A stretch of DNA of 64,000 bases from Sutcliffiella horikoshii. GTDB taxonomy: Bacteria > Bacillota > Bacilli > Bacillales > Bacillaceae_I. The first letter of the stretch is position 1. Each line of letters starts with the position of its first letter. Below the pieces are notes generated by a model. The model saw nothing but the letters and a program-made list of their open reading frames with translations, was not told the origin of the DNA and did not search any database. Of the stretch, positions 46,612 to 55,093 are shown piece after piece. Position numbers and translations under genes: made by a program. Where the stretch lies: contig NZ_RXZI01000001.1 of the NCBI RefSeq assembly GCF_021991925.1, positions 248,001-312,000 of the forward strand. Direction: 5' to 3'.

Positions 46612-47910
46612 GTGTTTGAAAACTATTTTGAATTAAAGAAATATGGTACAAGTGTCAAACAAGAAATTTTAGCAGGAACCACAACGTTCCTGACAATGGT
46701 CTATATTATATTTGTTAACCCCGCCATTCTTTCTGCTGCCGGTATTCCATTTGAGCAGGTGTTTATGGCAACCATCATTGCTGCTGTCATTGGTACATTG
46801 ACAATGGGGATATTCGCAAAATACCCGATTGCTGTCGCTCCTGGAATGGGGCTCAATGCGTATTTCACTAGTGTGGTAGCCACTCAGGGTTTAACCTATC
46901 AGGCAGTATTGGGAACGGTTTTCCTGGCTGGTCTGATCATCATCATACTAAGTTTAACTAGTTTGAGAAAAGCATTGATTGAGGCCATACCTGCACCGTT
47001 AAAGTATGGGATCACAGCTGGTATCGGTCTGTTCATCGCTTTCATTGGATTGAAAATGGCAGGCATTGTTGTCCCGAGCGAAGAGACCATGATTACTTTA
47101 GGAGATCTCACAAGCCCTGTTACTGCACTTGCTCTTGGAGGACTGTTCATAACACTAATTCTTATGGCAAGACGTGTATCCGGTGCATTGTTTTATGGAA
47201 TGCTAATTACCGCCGTTCTTGGTTACTTTCTAGGTATGCTAAATTTCAATGGAATTGTGGACATGCCTCCAGCACCTCAGTTCATCCATATTGGCGAAGC
47301 GCTAAGCGGTGTGGTAGCTAACGGTTTATATACGGTTGTATTTGCATTTATCCTGGTTACTATTTTTGATTCTACCGGAACATTAGTAGGAGTATCGGAA
47401 CAGGGCGGATTCATGAAAAATGGGAAACTTGCAAGAACGAAGCCTGCTACACTTTCCGATGCATTTGCAACGTCAGCTGGTGCTGCCCTTGGGACAAGTC
47501 CATCTTGTGCCTATATCGAATCATCTGCAGGAGTTGCAGCAGGTGGAAGAACCGGATTGACCTCTGTGGTAGTAGCAGGATTATTTTTACTTTCGATGTT
47601 TTTCTCACCTGTCATCTCTGTCATTTCCGGATTGCCTGCCATCACGGCGCCGATCTTGATCATTGTCGGTTCTTTCATGATGGAAGGTCTGGCGAAGATT
47701 GAATGGAAAAACTTCGATGAGGCTTTCCCGGCGTTTGCCATCATTTTAACGATGCCTTTGACTTCAAGCATTGCAACGGGGATTGCGGTAGGATTCATAA
47801 CGTATCCGGTGATGAAGGCTGTAACCGGGAAAGGAAGGGAAGTTCATCCGTTGATTTATTTGTTTGCGGTGATCTTCTTGATCCAAATGGTATTCTTCCC
47901 AGCCCACTAA
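46612..47910 (+). CDS. NCS2-family purine permease (PbuO/PbuG-like)
   Basis: A 432-residue membrane protein of the AzgA-like branch of the NCS2 family, which imports hypoxanthine, guanine or adenine with protons. Motifs include TTFLTMVYIIFVNPAIL, PIAVAPGMGLNAYF, GITAGIGLFIAFIGLKMAG, LVTIFDSTGTLVGV and SPSCAYIESSAGVAAGGRTG. Similarity by eye is closer to PbuO than PbuG. GTG start 9 nt after GGGGGA. A PurR-like inverted repeat overlaps the promoter. Monocistronic. Confidence 0.9.
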   Translation: MFENYFELKKYGTSVKQEILAGTTTFLTMVYIIFVNPAILSAAGIPFEQVFMATIIAAVIGTLTMGIFAKYPIAVAPGMGLNAYFTSVVATQGLTYQAVLGTVFLAGLIIIILSLTSLRKALIEAIPAPLKYGITAGIGLFIAFIGLKMAGIVVPSEETMITLGDLTSPVTALALGGLFITLILMARRVSGALFYGMLITAVLGYFLGMLNFNGIVDMPPAPQFIHIGEALSGVVANGLYTVVFAFILVTIFDSTGTLVGVSEQGGFMKNGKLARTKPATLSDAFATSAGAALGTSPSCAYIESSAGVAAGGRTGLTSVVVAGLFLLSMFFSPVISVISGLPAITAPILIIVGSFMMEGLAKIEWKNFDEAFPAFAIILTMPLTSSIATGIAVGFITYPVMKAVTGKGREVHPLIYLFAVIFLIQMVFFPAH

Positions 47911-47928
47911 ACCTTATCAGAATATAAG

Positions 47929-47968
47929 AAAAGCGCGCCCCGATCTGTCTATGGGACGCGCTTTTTTG
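47929..47968 (+). terminator. Intrinsic terminator of the purine permease gene
   Basis: AAAAGCGCGCCC pairs with GGGACGCGCTTTT (one bulge) and is followed by T. Confidence 0.9.
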
Positions 47969-48024
47969 GTTTTAATGTTTGAGCTACGTGCAATAGGTAA
48001 ATGCGTTTATCGAAAATGTACGGT

Positions 48025-48600
48025 TCATTCTTTGGGACGCGTTTTTTCTGTCGAGACTTTTTCTTCGTAAAATATGCCTTTTACTGCTTCTTCTTGCAGT
48101 TTTGTCAGCCACTTCAATTCTACCTTACACAGCTCATGTGCATTTTCCATGATAGCTTGAGAACCTTTTGGGGCATGTACCCCGTAAAGGCGGTACACCC
48201 TCTCAAGCATCTCAAGTTGCATTTTTGTGTGTGCAATTCGCTCGGTTAGTGCCTCCCGTATTACATCTTCTTCTCCATGATGAATAAAGGCCAGCGCGGT
48301 ATACATCGGGTGAAAGTGAGTGCTTTCCGTTTGAATCTGTTTTTTTAGTAATTGTTGAAAGGCCTCTTTACCTTTAGTAGTAATGCTATATATCGTCTTA
48401 TCAGGCCTGGTTTGATCAGTGACCACTTTCTTAACCTCGATAAGGTCCTTGTTAAGGAGCTGCTCCACTGCATAATATAAAGAACCCTTTGCCATTTTTA
48501 TATATTGTTCCATATTCCTTTCATGCATCACCTGTTGAATTTCATAAGGGTGCTTGTCCCCCTCCATAAGGAGTCCCAGTATTACAAGTTTCATTGCCAT
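48025..48600 (-). CDS. PadR-family transcriptional regulator
   Basis: A 191-residue regulator with the N-terminal PadR winged helix (LVILGLLMEGDKHPYEIQQV, MAKGSLYYAVEQLLNKDLIE, wing with RPDKTIYSITTKG) and a C-terminal helical dimerisation domain of the VirR/PadR type. ATG follows AAAAGGTGTG. Its usual target would be a neighbouring gene or efflux pump; the divergent gene at 48808 is the only near candidate, and TGTCAT/ATGACA repeats lie between them. Confidence 0.88.
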   Translation of the reverse strand: MAMKLVILGLLMEGDKHPYEIQQVMHERNMEQYIKMAKGSLYYAVEQLLNKDLIEVKKVVTDQTRPDKTIYSITTKGKEAFQQLLKKQIQTESTHFHPMYTALAFIHHGEEDVIREALTERIAHTKMQLEMLERVYRLYGVHAPKGSQAIMENAHELCKVELKWLTKLQEEAVKGIFYEEKVSTEKTRPKE

Positions 48601-48692
48601 TTTCGTTCACACCTTTTTCTAAAAAGAGTGGTTTGCTTCTTATTATATAGGAAAGAAAGGATTCCGGACATTTATGATAGGTTGAAAAATAG

Positions 48693-48718
48693 TGTCATGA
48701 TTCTTAATGGGTATGACA
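48693..48718. promoter_or_regulatory. Inverted repeat between divergent genes
   Basis: TGTCAT (48693-48698) and ATGACA (48713-48718) are separated by 14 bp. It is a candidate site for the divergently encoded PadR protein. CATAGGGTA at 48717-48725 also resembles a sigma-K -10 element. Confidence 0.4.
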
Positions 48719-48807
48719 TAGGGTATTATGGGGGGATTTTATCCCGGCTTCATATACAGTGAATCATGGACGATATGCATCATTTTTTTCGAAGGGAGGT
48801 TAATGTG

Positions 48808-50073
48808 ATGGGTTATTACACGTATCCTCATTATTATGGTTATTATCCATATTACCAAAACCACTTTTATCGAACATTTCCTTACCAACAGCAATCTCGG
48901 CAATTACGGTTTTATCCTTCCAAACAACAAGCGAGAAGGCAATTAGCTCCTGAGTTCCAGAAGGTTTGGGGAGTCATGCAGAAGGAATTAGAACCTGTTT
49001 ATGAGAGACTGATGGAATTCAATATGAACAGGGCTACAGCAAGATTCTTTGTGCAGCAGTTTGTTATTTTTGCCATCCAAAATGAAGGTAAAGTAACCGG
49101 TTCCAACTCACAGAAGGTAAATCAGCTTTGGAATATATTCCTACAGAATAATGTGTGGTTGATGAGTTTACTTACACCATACAGGATTCCACGCCAAGAG
49201 GTGGAACGGATTGTCAAAAGGGTGTTCATTCTTACGTTGGAAAATATCCATTTTTCTCCCGGTAAAGATTGGAATGGATGGGAAAGTCTCGGAGGACGAC
49301 TGACATCAGGCCCTGGATCTTCTTCATGGGCAGCCAACCGTCTCGATATCTTCTCCAGAGGAGAAAATCGCAATTTGATTCATAAGTGGTGGGATGGAAC
49401 CAGATGGAGTCAATGGGAAAACCTTGGTGGTGTGATTGCTTCTTCCCCTGCAGCTGTTTCATGGGGAGACAATCGAATTGACGTATTTGCAAGGGGAGAA
49501 AATCAGGAACTACTCCATAAGTGGTGGGACGGAACCAGGTGGAATGAATGGGAAAACCTTGGAGGAGTATTGAGTTCTTCGCCTGCAGTCAGCTCATGGG
49601 GGGCAAATAGGCTGGATGTATTTGTACGGGGAACAGATCGTGCCTTGTATCAAAAATACTGGGATGGCCGTAGGTGGAGCGACTGGATCAGACTTGGGGG
49701 GAATTTGACTTCCGCACCAGGAGCTGTATCTTGGGGACCGAATCGTATAGACATTTTTTCAAGAGGGGAACAACAGCAACTCATCCATAAATATTGGGAT
49801 GGGCGAGATTGGAGTGAATGGGAGAGTTTGGGAGGGCGTATAAGTTCAAGCCCTGCCGTTTGCTCTTGGGGAGAGAATCGATTGGATGTTTTTGCGCGTG
49901 GGGAAAACTTCGAGCTGATCCATAAATACTGGGATGGTGAAAGATGGAGTGAGTGGGCTGAGATCGATGGCCAATTGACTTCAGAGCCATCGGCTGTTTC
50001 ATGGGGGAACAACCGGATAGATGTCTTTGCAAGAGGAGAGAACCACGAACTTCTACACCTATGGAGGAGCTAG
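48808..50073 (+). CDS. DUF346 beta-propeller-like repeat protein
   Basis: A 421-residue protein in three parts. Residues 1-35 are Tyr-rich (MGYYTYPHYYGYYPYYQ), like spore coat or surface proteins. About 50-150 is a helical domain. From about residue 154 to the end come six tandem repeats of exactly 45 residues with the pattern W-x-W-E-x-L-G-G, SSPAAVSWG, NRIDVFARG and HKWWDG, matching DUF346/PLL-like lectin repeats that fold as propeller blades. No signal peptide. ATG 48808 after GGGAGG. Carbohydrate binding and spore surface location are inferences. Confidence 0.82.
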   Translation: MGYYTYPHYYGYYPYYQNHFYRTFPYQQQSRQLRFYPSKQQARRQLAPEFQKVWGVMQKELEPVYERLMEFNMNRATARFFVQQFVIFAIQNEGKVTGSNSQKVNQLWNIFLQNNVWLMSLLTPYRIPRQEVERIVKRVFILTLENIHFSPGKDWNGWESLGGRLTSGPGSSSWAANRLDIFSRGENRNLIHKWWDGTRWSQWENLGGVIASSPAAVSWGDNRIDVFARGENQELLHKWWDGTRWNEWENLGGVLSSSPAVSSWGANRLDVFVRGTDRALYQKYWDGRRWSDWIRLGGNLTSAPGAVSWGPNRIDIFSRGEQQQLIHKYWDGRDWSEWESLGGRISSSPAVCSWGENRLDVFARGENFELIHKYWDGERWSEWAEIDGQLTSEPSAVSWGNNRIDVFARGENHELLHLWRS

Positions 50074-50079
50074 TGGATA

Positions 50080-50107
50080 AAAAGCTGACTATTCTGGTCA
50101 GCTTTTT
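50080..50107 (+). terminator. Intrinsic terminator of the DUF346 gene
   Basis: AAAAGCTGAC pairs with GTCAGCTTTT around TATTCTG, ending in a T-run. Confidence 0.9.
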
Positions 50108-50260
50108 CTATATCCCATTGCCATATTCCCTAGACGAAGGTACTCAAGACGCCTATAATAAGTAGAGTGTAATTTTTGTATTTATTTCTAGATGAACCAT
50201 CATATTGTATAACTTGGATACTATATGTAAGGTTGATATAAATTGGAGGATCAGTTGTGG

Positions 50261-51523
50261 ATGATTTACCTAATAAAACCGTTAATCGTTAATATAACCA
50301 TCATATTTTCTTTGATGTTCAATGCAAATTTATTTTTCCCTTTCAGTAAAAGAAAACCCTTAAACTTCAAGCAACAGACCATTTTTGGTCTGTTCAGTGC
50401 TTTTTCTGCAAAGTTATGCATGCTATATCCCATCGAGACGTTGGAAGACACTAATTTTGACTTTAGGATGATTCCGATTCTTGTGGTCACATTGTATGGA
50501 GGCTGGTATCCTGGACTGATCTGTACGGTGATTGTAGTGATTATCCGTTATACCATCGGTGGGGAATATGTGTATGTGGGGATAGCCGTTTCGATCCTTG
50601 CCCTAGGAATAGGACTTCTATTCCGAACCGTCTTCTTGAAAAGCACCAAAAAGATGCTGTATGGATTAGTGGTTATTTCCATTTATTATCTTGGGTACAT
50701 TTTCATCTTGTTCAGTACAGTATCATTCTTAGGGATCAATTTCTATATCGTTTATTTCCTTGCATTCGGCATCACTTTTATCGCGTTGATTTACACAGTC
50801 GAGAGGTTGATTATCGCCAACCAGCAGTTTGACGAAACGCTATATATGGACAAGCTTTCCACAGTTGGACAAATGGCTGCAGCCTTTGCACATGAAATTA
50901 GAAATCCTATTACAACCGTCCGCGGCTTCATACAGTACATCAATAACGATACGAAAGATGAAAACCTAAAGCAATTCGCGCCTCTGATTTTGGACGAATT
51001 GGACCGAACCAACAAAATCATCACCAATTATTTGACGGTTGCAAGGCCTACCGACTTTTCCTTGAATTACATTGACGTAAATAAGGTCTTGCAAGACTCG
51101 GTGGAACTGATCAGGCCCTTCGGTTCCTACAGGAACGTATCCATTGAACTTGAGCTGGAAGGAGACCACTTCATTTATAGTGATGAACACCATCTGAAGC
51201 AAGCATTGATGAACATTATTAAAAATGGGATTGAGGCTGTAGAAGAAGACCAAGGGGGATATATAAAAATCCATAAACAATCCGGTGAAGAAAAAGGAAC
51301 CATTGTGATTACCATTGTTGATAATGGTATTGGGATGACGGAGGAACAGCTGGAAAAGATCGGTCTGCCTTACTATACAACAAAGACTAAAGGTACCGGA
51401 TTGGGAAGCATGATCACCAATCGTCTTATCCATGAAATGAAAGGGAAGATACAATATGAGAGTAGGGTCCATACGGGAACAAAAGTAACGGTCACATTGC
51501 CAACAGTAAGGAACAAAAGCTGA
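50261..51523 (+). CDS. KinB-like membrane sensor histidine kinase
   Basis: A 420-residue kinase with about six N-terminal membrane segments of the 5TM-LYT sensor type (RMIPILVVTLYGGWYPGLI), a phosphoacceptor domain with His211 (AAFAHEIRNPITTVRGF) and a GHKL ATPase domain (MNIIKNGIEAVEEDQGG, VDNGIGMTEEQ, TGLGS). The architecture is that of sporulation kinase KinB. TGLGS replaces the usual TGLGL. GGAGG at 50245 allows TTG 50255 or ATG 50261. No response regulator is adjacent, which fits input to Spo0F. Monocistronic with a shared terminator. Confidence 0.86.
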   Translation: MIYLIKPLIVNITIIFSLMFNANLFFPFSKRKPLNFKQQTIFGLFSAFSAKLCMLYPIETLEDTNFDFRMIPILVVTLYGGWYPGLICTVIVVIIRYTIGGEYVYVGIAVSILALGIGLLFRTVFLKSTKKMLYGLVVISIYYLGYIFILFSTVSFLGINFYIVYFLAFGITFIALIYTVERLIIANQQFDETLYMDKLSTVGQMAAAFAHEIRNPITTVRGFIQYINNDTKDENLKQFAPLILDELDRTNKIITNYLTVARPTDFSLNYIDVNKVLQDSVELIRPFGSYRNVSIELELEGDHFIYSDEHHLKQALMNIIKNGIEAVEEDQGGYIKIHKQSGEEKGTIVITIVDNGIGMTEEQLEKIGLPYYTTKTKGTGLGSMITNRLIHEMKGKIQYESRVHTGTKVTVTLPTVRNKS

Positions 51524-51572
51524 TCCTTTTGTGATAAAAGAAATCTTATGGAAATTATATAGTGGGAATATA

Positions 51573-51615
51573 AAAATGGACTGGTTCTGACAGGTTGTCA
51601 AAGCCAGTCCATTTT
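51573..51615. terminator. Bidirectional terminator
   Basis: AAAATGGACTGG (51573-51584) pairs with CCAGTCCATTTT (51604-51615); the loop contains a second stem, TGACA with TGTCA. It serves both convergent genes. Confidence 0.9.
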
Positions 51616-51616
51616 G

Positions 51617-52030
51617 TTATTTTTTCCACGTAGAAACTTCCCCTGTACTACGGTTCACTTTATACCATCCTCGAGATAACCTTTCGGGGTGATTATTGAA
51701 ATGAACTAAGTCGGATGCGTGAAACACGTAGTAATCACCTTGCATTCCTTCAAAGGATACAGAAGTACTATCATGGTCTGTAAGTTTCAAATGATCCATC
51801 ACTTTTGCTTTTGCTTCTTCTTTTGAAGAAACTCTATCCGCTTGAGGATTTTCCACTTGTATCATTGCTTCGTTACGAGCATCCCTTATCCATTCGTCAT
51901 TAGATAATCTACCGGGTTCTTTTCTTGCTTCCATGATGGTCGGACCTTTTGTGTTCTCGACATTTTCTTGGTTATTGCAACCTCCTATGATGACCACCAA
52001 TAAAAGAGCTACCAAAATTTTTTTTGACAC
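51617..52030 (-). CDS. Lipoprotein with PepSY-like C-terminal region
   Basis: A 137-residue lipoprotein. The signal peptide LVALLLVVIIGGC gives the lipidated Cys, and a polar linker follows. The C-terminal 70 residues contain a helix (SKEEAKAKVMDHLKL), strands, and RGWYKVNRSTGEVSTW, which resembles the ending of PepSY/YpeB-like domains. GTG start follows ATAGGAGG. Function unknown. Confidence 0.72.
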   Translation of the reverse strand: MSKKILVALLLVVIIGGCNNQENVENTKGPTIMEARKEPGRLSNDEWIRDARNEAMIQVENPQADRVSSKEEAKAKVMDHLKLTDHDSTSVSFEGMQGDYYVFHASDLVHFNNHPERLSRGWYKVNRSTGEVSTWKK

Positions 52031-52247
52031 GCAAGTACACCTCCTATCTTGAAGTATTTATAGTTAGTATGAAATAGCTGTGATGATTTCATGCAACAGT
52101 GGACTTTTCCTAACCAAATCGCTCATATAATTGTTAGAGGGGTGGTAAAGTGTAAAGTTTGAGTAAATTGTGCCAGGAAAAAGCAGGGAGTGGGGAGGTT
52201 GTTAGAGAATAGTTTCCTTACAACATAAATAATTGGAGGAAGTACCC

Positions 52248-53576
52248 ATGGCTAATTTGGAAAACAAAGTCGTTCATGATACAGGGGGTGAAAAACCAAG
52301 ATCTCCGCTGGCACTCTATTTTTCGTTGCCGATCTTATCTTGGGCCCTTTATGATTTTGCCAATACTATTTTTTCATCCAACATCATTACAATATTTTTC
52401 CCGTTTTACTTGCAGGAAGTTATTGGAACGAACGAAAGAATGGATCAAATCGCGAGTACGTTCCTCTCCTATGCGAATGCCACTGCCAGTTTCTTTCTCG
52501 TTTTGTTTTCCCCCTTGTTCGGCGTCCTCATTGACAGGACGGGAAAAAGGAAAGGGTTTATTATCCCATTTACATTGATTGCGGTCATGTCGACTATCTT
52601 CATGGGGGTATTTGCTTCTTTTCAGACCTCGCAAATGCTGTTTGGCTTGCCCGTTAGTTTCGTCCTTGTCTTGGTGCTGTTTGTGGTAGCAAAGTTCTTT
52701 TTCCATTCTTCCTTGATTTTCTATGACACAATGCTTCCAGACCTTGGTACCAAAAAAGAGTTACCTTTGATTTCCGGGTTCGGTATTGCAGTGGGATATA
52801 TGGGAACATTACTTGGATTAACTGTCTACCTATATGTAGGGGACAGCGGTTTCCATAAAGCATTCATTCCGAGTGGTATATTGTTCTTACTCTTCTCCCT
52901 GCCGTTATTCTTCTTTTTCAAGGAGAAACCAAAAGAAGTCAAGGAGAAAAAATCCTTCTTCAGTGGCTATAAAGAGATCTATCAGACATTTAAAGAAATG
53001 CGTTTGTATCGACCGGTCTTTCTTTTCATGATTGCCTATTTTTTCATCAACGACGCGATTGCGACAGCCATTGCCATGATGGCAATCTATGCTAGGGCCA
53101 TAGGAGGATTCAGTGCTTCGGAATTTATCCTGCTTTATCTAGTTTCAACCGTCTCAAGCATCATCGGATCCTTTATTTATGGATACATTGCACGAAGTAT
53201 CGGTTCTAAGCATGCGGTCGCATCCGTAGCCGGACTTTTGATTGTTGCGTTATGCTTTGCGGTATTTGCGATTGCTCCTTGGATGCTCTGGGTCGCAGGT
53301 AGTTTATTCGGTGTGGCGCTCGGTGCTACATGGGTAACCTCCCGTACATTCATCGTCGAATTGACACCAGAAGGAAAAAGGGGACAATTCTTCGGCCTTT
53401 TTGCCTTTTCTGGAAAAGTGTCCTCGATCGTCGGTCCATTATTATACGGTACAATCACATTAGTGTTGGCGGGGTATGGAAACCTAGCAAGCAGAACCGC
53501 CCTGGGTTCTTTGATTATCCTTGCCTTCATAGGACTGCTTGTCACCCTAAGAGTCCCATACAAAAAAGAAGCATAA
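52248..53576 (+). CDS. MFS transporter, UMF1/Atg22-like (YxiO-like)
   Basis: A 442-residue membrane protein with about twelve segments, of the UMF1 family related to fungal Atg22 and B. subtilis YxiO. Motifs include LSWALYDFANTIFSSNII, DRTGKRKGFIIP between helices 2 and 3, and RTFIVELTPEGKRGQFFG. TTG 52233 overlaps GGAGG, so ATG 52248 is used. Substrate unknown; related eukaryotic proteins export amino acids from vacuoles. Confidence 0.88.
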   Translation: MANLENKVVHDTGGEKPRSPLALYFSLPILSWALYDFANTIFSSNIITIFFPFYLQEVIGTNERMDQIASTFLSYANATASFFLVLFSPLFGVLIDRTGKRKGFIIPFTLIAVMSTIFMGVFASFQTSQMLFGLPVSFVLVLVLFVVAKFFFHSSLIFYDTMLPDLGTKKELPLISGFGIAVGYMGTLLGLTVYLYVGDSGFHKAFIPSGILFLLFSLPLFFFFKEKPKEVKEKKSFFSGYKEIYQTFKEMRLYRPVFLFMIAYFFINDAIATAIAMMAIYARAIGGFSASEFILLYLVSTVSSIIGSFIYGYIARSIGSKHAVASVAGLLIVALCFAVFAIAPWMLWVAGSLFGVALGATWVTSRTFIVELTPEGKRGQFFGLFAFSGKVSSIVGPLLYGTITLVLAGYGNLASRTALGSLIILAFIGLLVTLRVPYKKEA

Positions 53577-53607
53577 ACAAAAACATCCACCAAACAAGGT
53601 GAAATCA

Positions 53608-53637
53608 AGAAGCTGCCAAAGGCAGCTTCTATTTTGT
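53608..53637 (+). terminator. Intrinsic terminator of the MFS gene
   Basis: AGAAGCTGCC pairs perfectly with GGCAGCTTCT around AAA, followed by ATTTTGTTT. Confidence 0.87.
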
Positions 53638-53661
53638 TTGTCGGAAAATGACGAACGAAAA

Positions 53662-53674
53662 GGGGTCAGACCCC
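53662..53674. repeat. GGGGTCAGACCCC palindrome, copy 3
   Basis: A 13-bp palindrome identical in core to the copies at 28704 and 33667 (complementary central triplet), in the gap between the MFS gene and the thioredoxin-like gene. Confidence 0.8.
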
Positions 53675-53703
53675 TAAAGGAGCATTTTATTTTAATTATT
53701 TAT

Positions 53704-53800
53704 TTATAATTAGTATAATCTATATTGACATTCAAAAGTGTTATTTATATAATAAAAAACGTATTATATGATAATTATTATAAAAAGATAATTAGTATAA
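53704..53800. promoter_or_regulatory. Cluster of three PerR/Fur-like boxes
   Basis: TTATAATTAGTATAA (53704-53718, 14 of 15 to the PerR consensus), TGATAATTATTATAA (53769-53783, 14 of 15 to both PerR and Fur consensuses) and AGATAATTAGTATAA (53786-53800, weaker). They lie 26-122 bp upstream of the thioredoxin-like gene. The region is very AT-rich, so chance matches are possible. Confidence 0.5.
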
Positions 53801-53825
53801 TTTGATTAATAGGGAGAGGGATTAA

Positions 53826-54272
53826 ATGAAGTTAAGAGAGCAAATGCCTGAACTGACTGGTGCGACGGAATGGATTAATGAGGAAGTAACAAAGGGTGAG
53901 CTAGTGGGTAAAGCAACGCTTATCCATTTCTGGTCAGTAAGTTGTCACTTATGTAAAGAAGCAATGCCGGAAATTAATGAATTACGTGATGAGTATGATG
54001 ATGAGTTAAATGTTATTGCTGTACACATGCCACGATCTGAGGATGACTTAGACATTGGAGTTATCCGGTCCATGGCAATGGGTCATGATATTACCCAGCC
54101 AATATTTGTGGACAGTGACCATAAATTGACGGAAGCATTTGAAAACAAATACGTACCTGCATACTATGTATTTGATGAAGAAGGTAATCTTCGTCACTTC
54201 CAAGCAGGTGGCAGCGGCATGAAGATGTTGAAAAAGCGGATCAATCGGGTGTTAGGTGTGGAAGAAAAATAA
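53826..54272 (+). CDS. Thioredoxin-like (TlpA/ResA-type) thiol-disulfide protein
   Basis: A 148-residue thioredoxin-fold protein. The active site is FWSVSCHLCKEAMPEI, a CxxC with His-Leu between the cysteines; the cis-Pro region is NKYVPAYYVFDEEGNL. There is no signal peptide or membrane anchor, so unlike ResA it is probably cytosolic. Similarity to AhpC/TSA proteins is also visible (VHMPRSEDDLD). ATG follows GGGAGAGGG. PerR/Fur-like boxes upstream suggest peroxide or iron control. Confidence 0.86.
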   Translation: MKLREQMPELTGATEWINEEVTKGELVGKATLIHFWSVSCHLCKEAMPEINELRDEYDDELNVIAVHMPRSEDDLDIGVIRSMAMGHDITQPIFVDSDHKLTEAFENKYVPAYYVFDEEGNLRHFQAGGSGMKMLKKRINRVLGVEEK

Positions 54273-54286
54273 TAAAGATATATTAA

Positions 54287-54312
54287 AAAGAAACGGGAAA
54301 GCCCGTTTCTTT
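54287..54312 (+). terminator. Left copy of a duplicated terminator
   Basis: AAAGAAACGGG pairs with CCCGTTTCTTT around AAAG. The T-run is cut after TTT by the element starting CAG at 54313. All 26 bp are repeated exactly at 54526-54551. Confidence 0.9.
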
Positions 54313-54525
54313 CAGATTGTTGACAAACTATAAACTAGCTAGCTTATCTGTTGGAAGAGTTGATCTTCGTTTCAGGCGCTTCGCTTTCCTGCGGGCGGTC
54401 CGGAAGCCTCCTCGGGCTAACGCCCTGCGGGGTCTTCCCTGTCCCTTCCTCCCGCGGGAGTCTTCGCGCCTTCCACTACGATCAACTTGAAAACTGCTAT
54501 GAATTTTTGCTTTGTCTACACACTG
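54313..54525. mobile_element. MITE-like element, family A, complete copy
   Basis: A 213-bp element with ends CAGATTGTTGACAAA (54313-54327) and TTTGTCTACACACTG (54511-54525, inverted CAGTGTGTAGACAAA). The interior is GC-rich with inverted segments (CTCCTCGGGCTAACGCC, CCTCCCGCGGGAG). No transposase. It lies between two perfect copies of the upstream terminator. Confidence 0.88.
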
Positions 54526-54558
54526 AAAGAAACGGGAAAGCCCGTTTCTTTTTTTTTT
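54526..54558 (+). terminator. Right copy of the duplicated terminator
   Basis: Identical to 54287-54312 for 26 bp and then continues with the complete T-run, nine or more T. Confidence 0.92.
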
Positions 54559-54589
54559 GCTCATTTAAAGGTGCCTGTTGATATGAGCA

Positions 54590-54695
54590 GGCTTCCAGCT
54601 GTTGATTGGAGCATGGCGAAGACTCTTGCGGGAGAGCAGGGACATTCTTGAGGCTCCTGAAGGATTGTGAAGAGGCTCAAGGTCGTCTTTTACTA
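54590..54695. mobile_element. Decayed family B element
   Basis: CCAGCTGTTGATTGGAGCA, GCGAAGACTCTTGCGGGAG, GGGACATTCTTGAGGCTCC and GAGGCTCAAGGTCG match the interior of the nested element at 24630-24846. The right end and both inverted repeats are lost. Confidence 0.7.
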
Positions 54696-54706
54696 AACAC
54701 TTTCAT

Positions 54707-54820
54707 TTATGATTTTATTTCCGTTAACTTTAAGTACTCTCCAATAAAAACCAAAATTGCACCTAAAACAAGTAGTCCTGCACCAAGGGCGATTATACTT
54801 TGAGAAACATAACTCTCCAT
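54707..54820 (-). CDS. Small membrane protein (37 aa)
   Basis: Read on the minus strand: ATG 54820 is preceded by a perfect GGAGGTGAT ribosome site and the frame ends TAA at 54707. The product is one hydrophobic helix (SIIALGAGLLVLGAILVFIG) with a short charged tail. No family recognised. The ribosome site is one of the strongest in the window, so translation is likely. Confidence 0.72.
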   Translation of the reverse strand: MESYVSQSIIALGAGLLVLGAILVFIGEYLKLTEIKS

Positions 54821-55093
54821 TTCATCACCTCCGGGCCCTTGTACTTTCTAAAAGTATGACTAAATAAAAGATAAAAAAATAATACTCGCTGATAACATTG
54901 TCATGTAGCCTATTCAAAAAATATGGAGAACGTGAGAGAGAAGTGTAATAAACAGAAAATAAAAAAAGTTCATTGAAATACAACTTCAGTATGTTAACAT
55001 GTAATTACGGTATTAAAAAGGAATGTTTCCTTTAATGGGTAATTAGATAAAGAAAGGTCTTATCTTCAATATGAAAGGGAGTGCTACATACTA

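Noticed and set aside
49267-50073. 135-bp direct repeats as a possible CRISPR or satellite array
   Set aside because: They are in-frame coding repeats of a DUF346 protein, diverged at synonymous positions.
54328-54581. Overlapping plus- and minus-strand reading frames of 76-78 codons
   Set aside because: They cover the MITE-like element and terminator; coding signals are absent.
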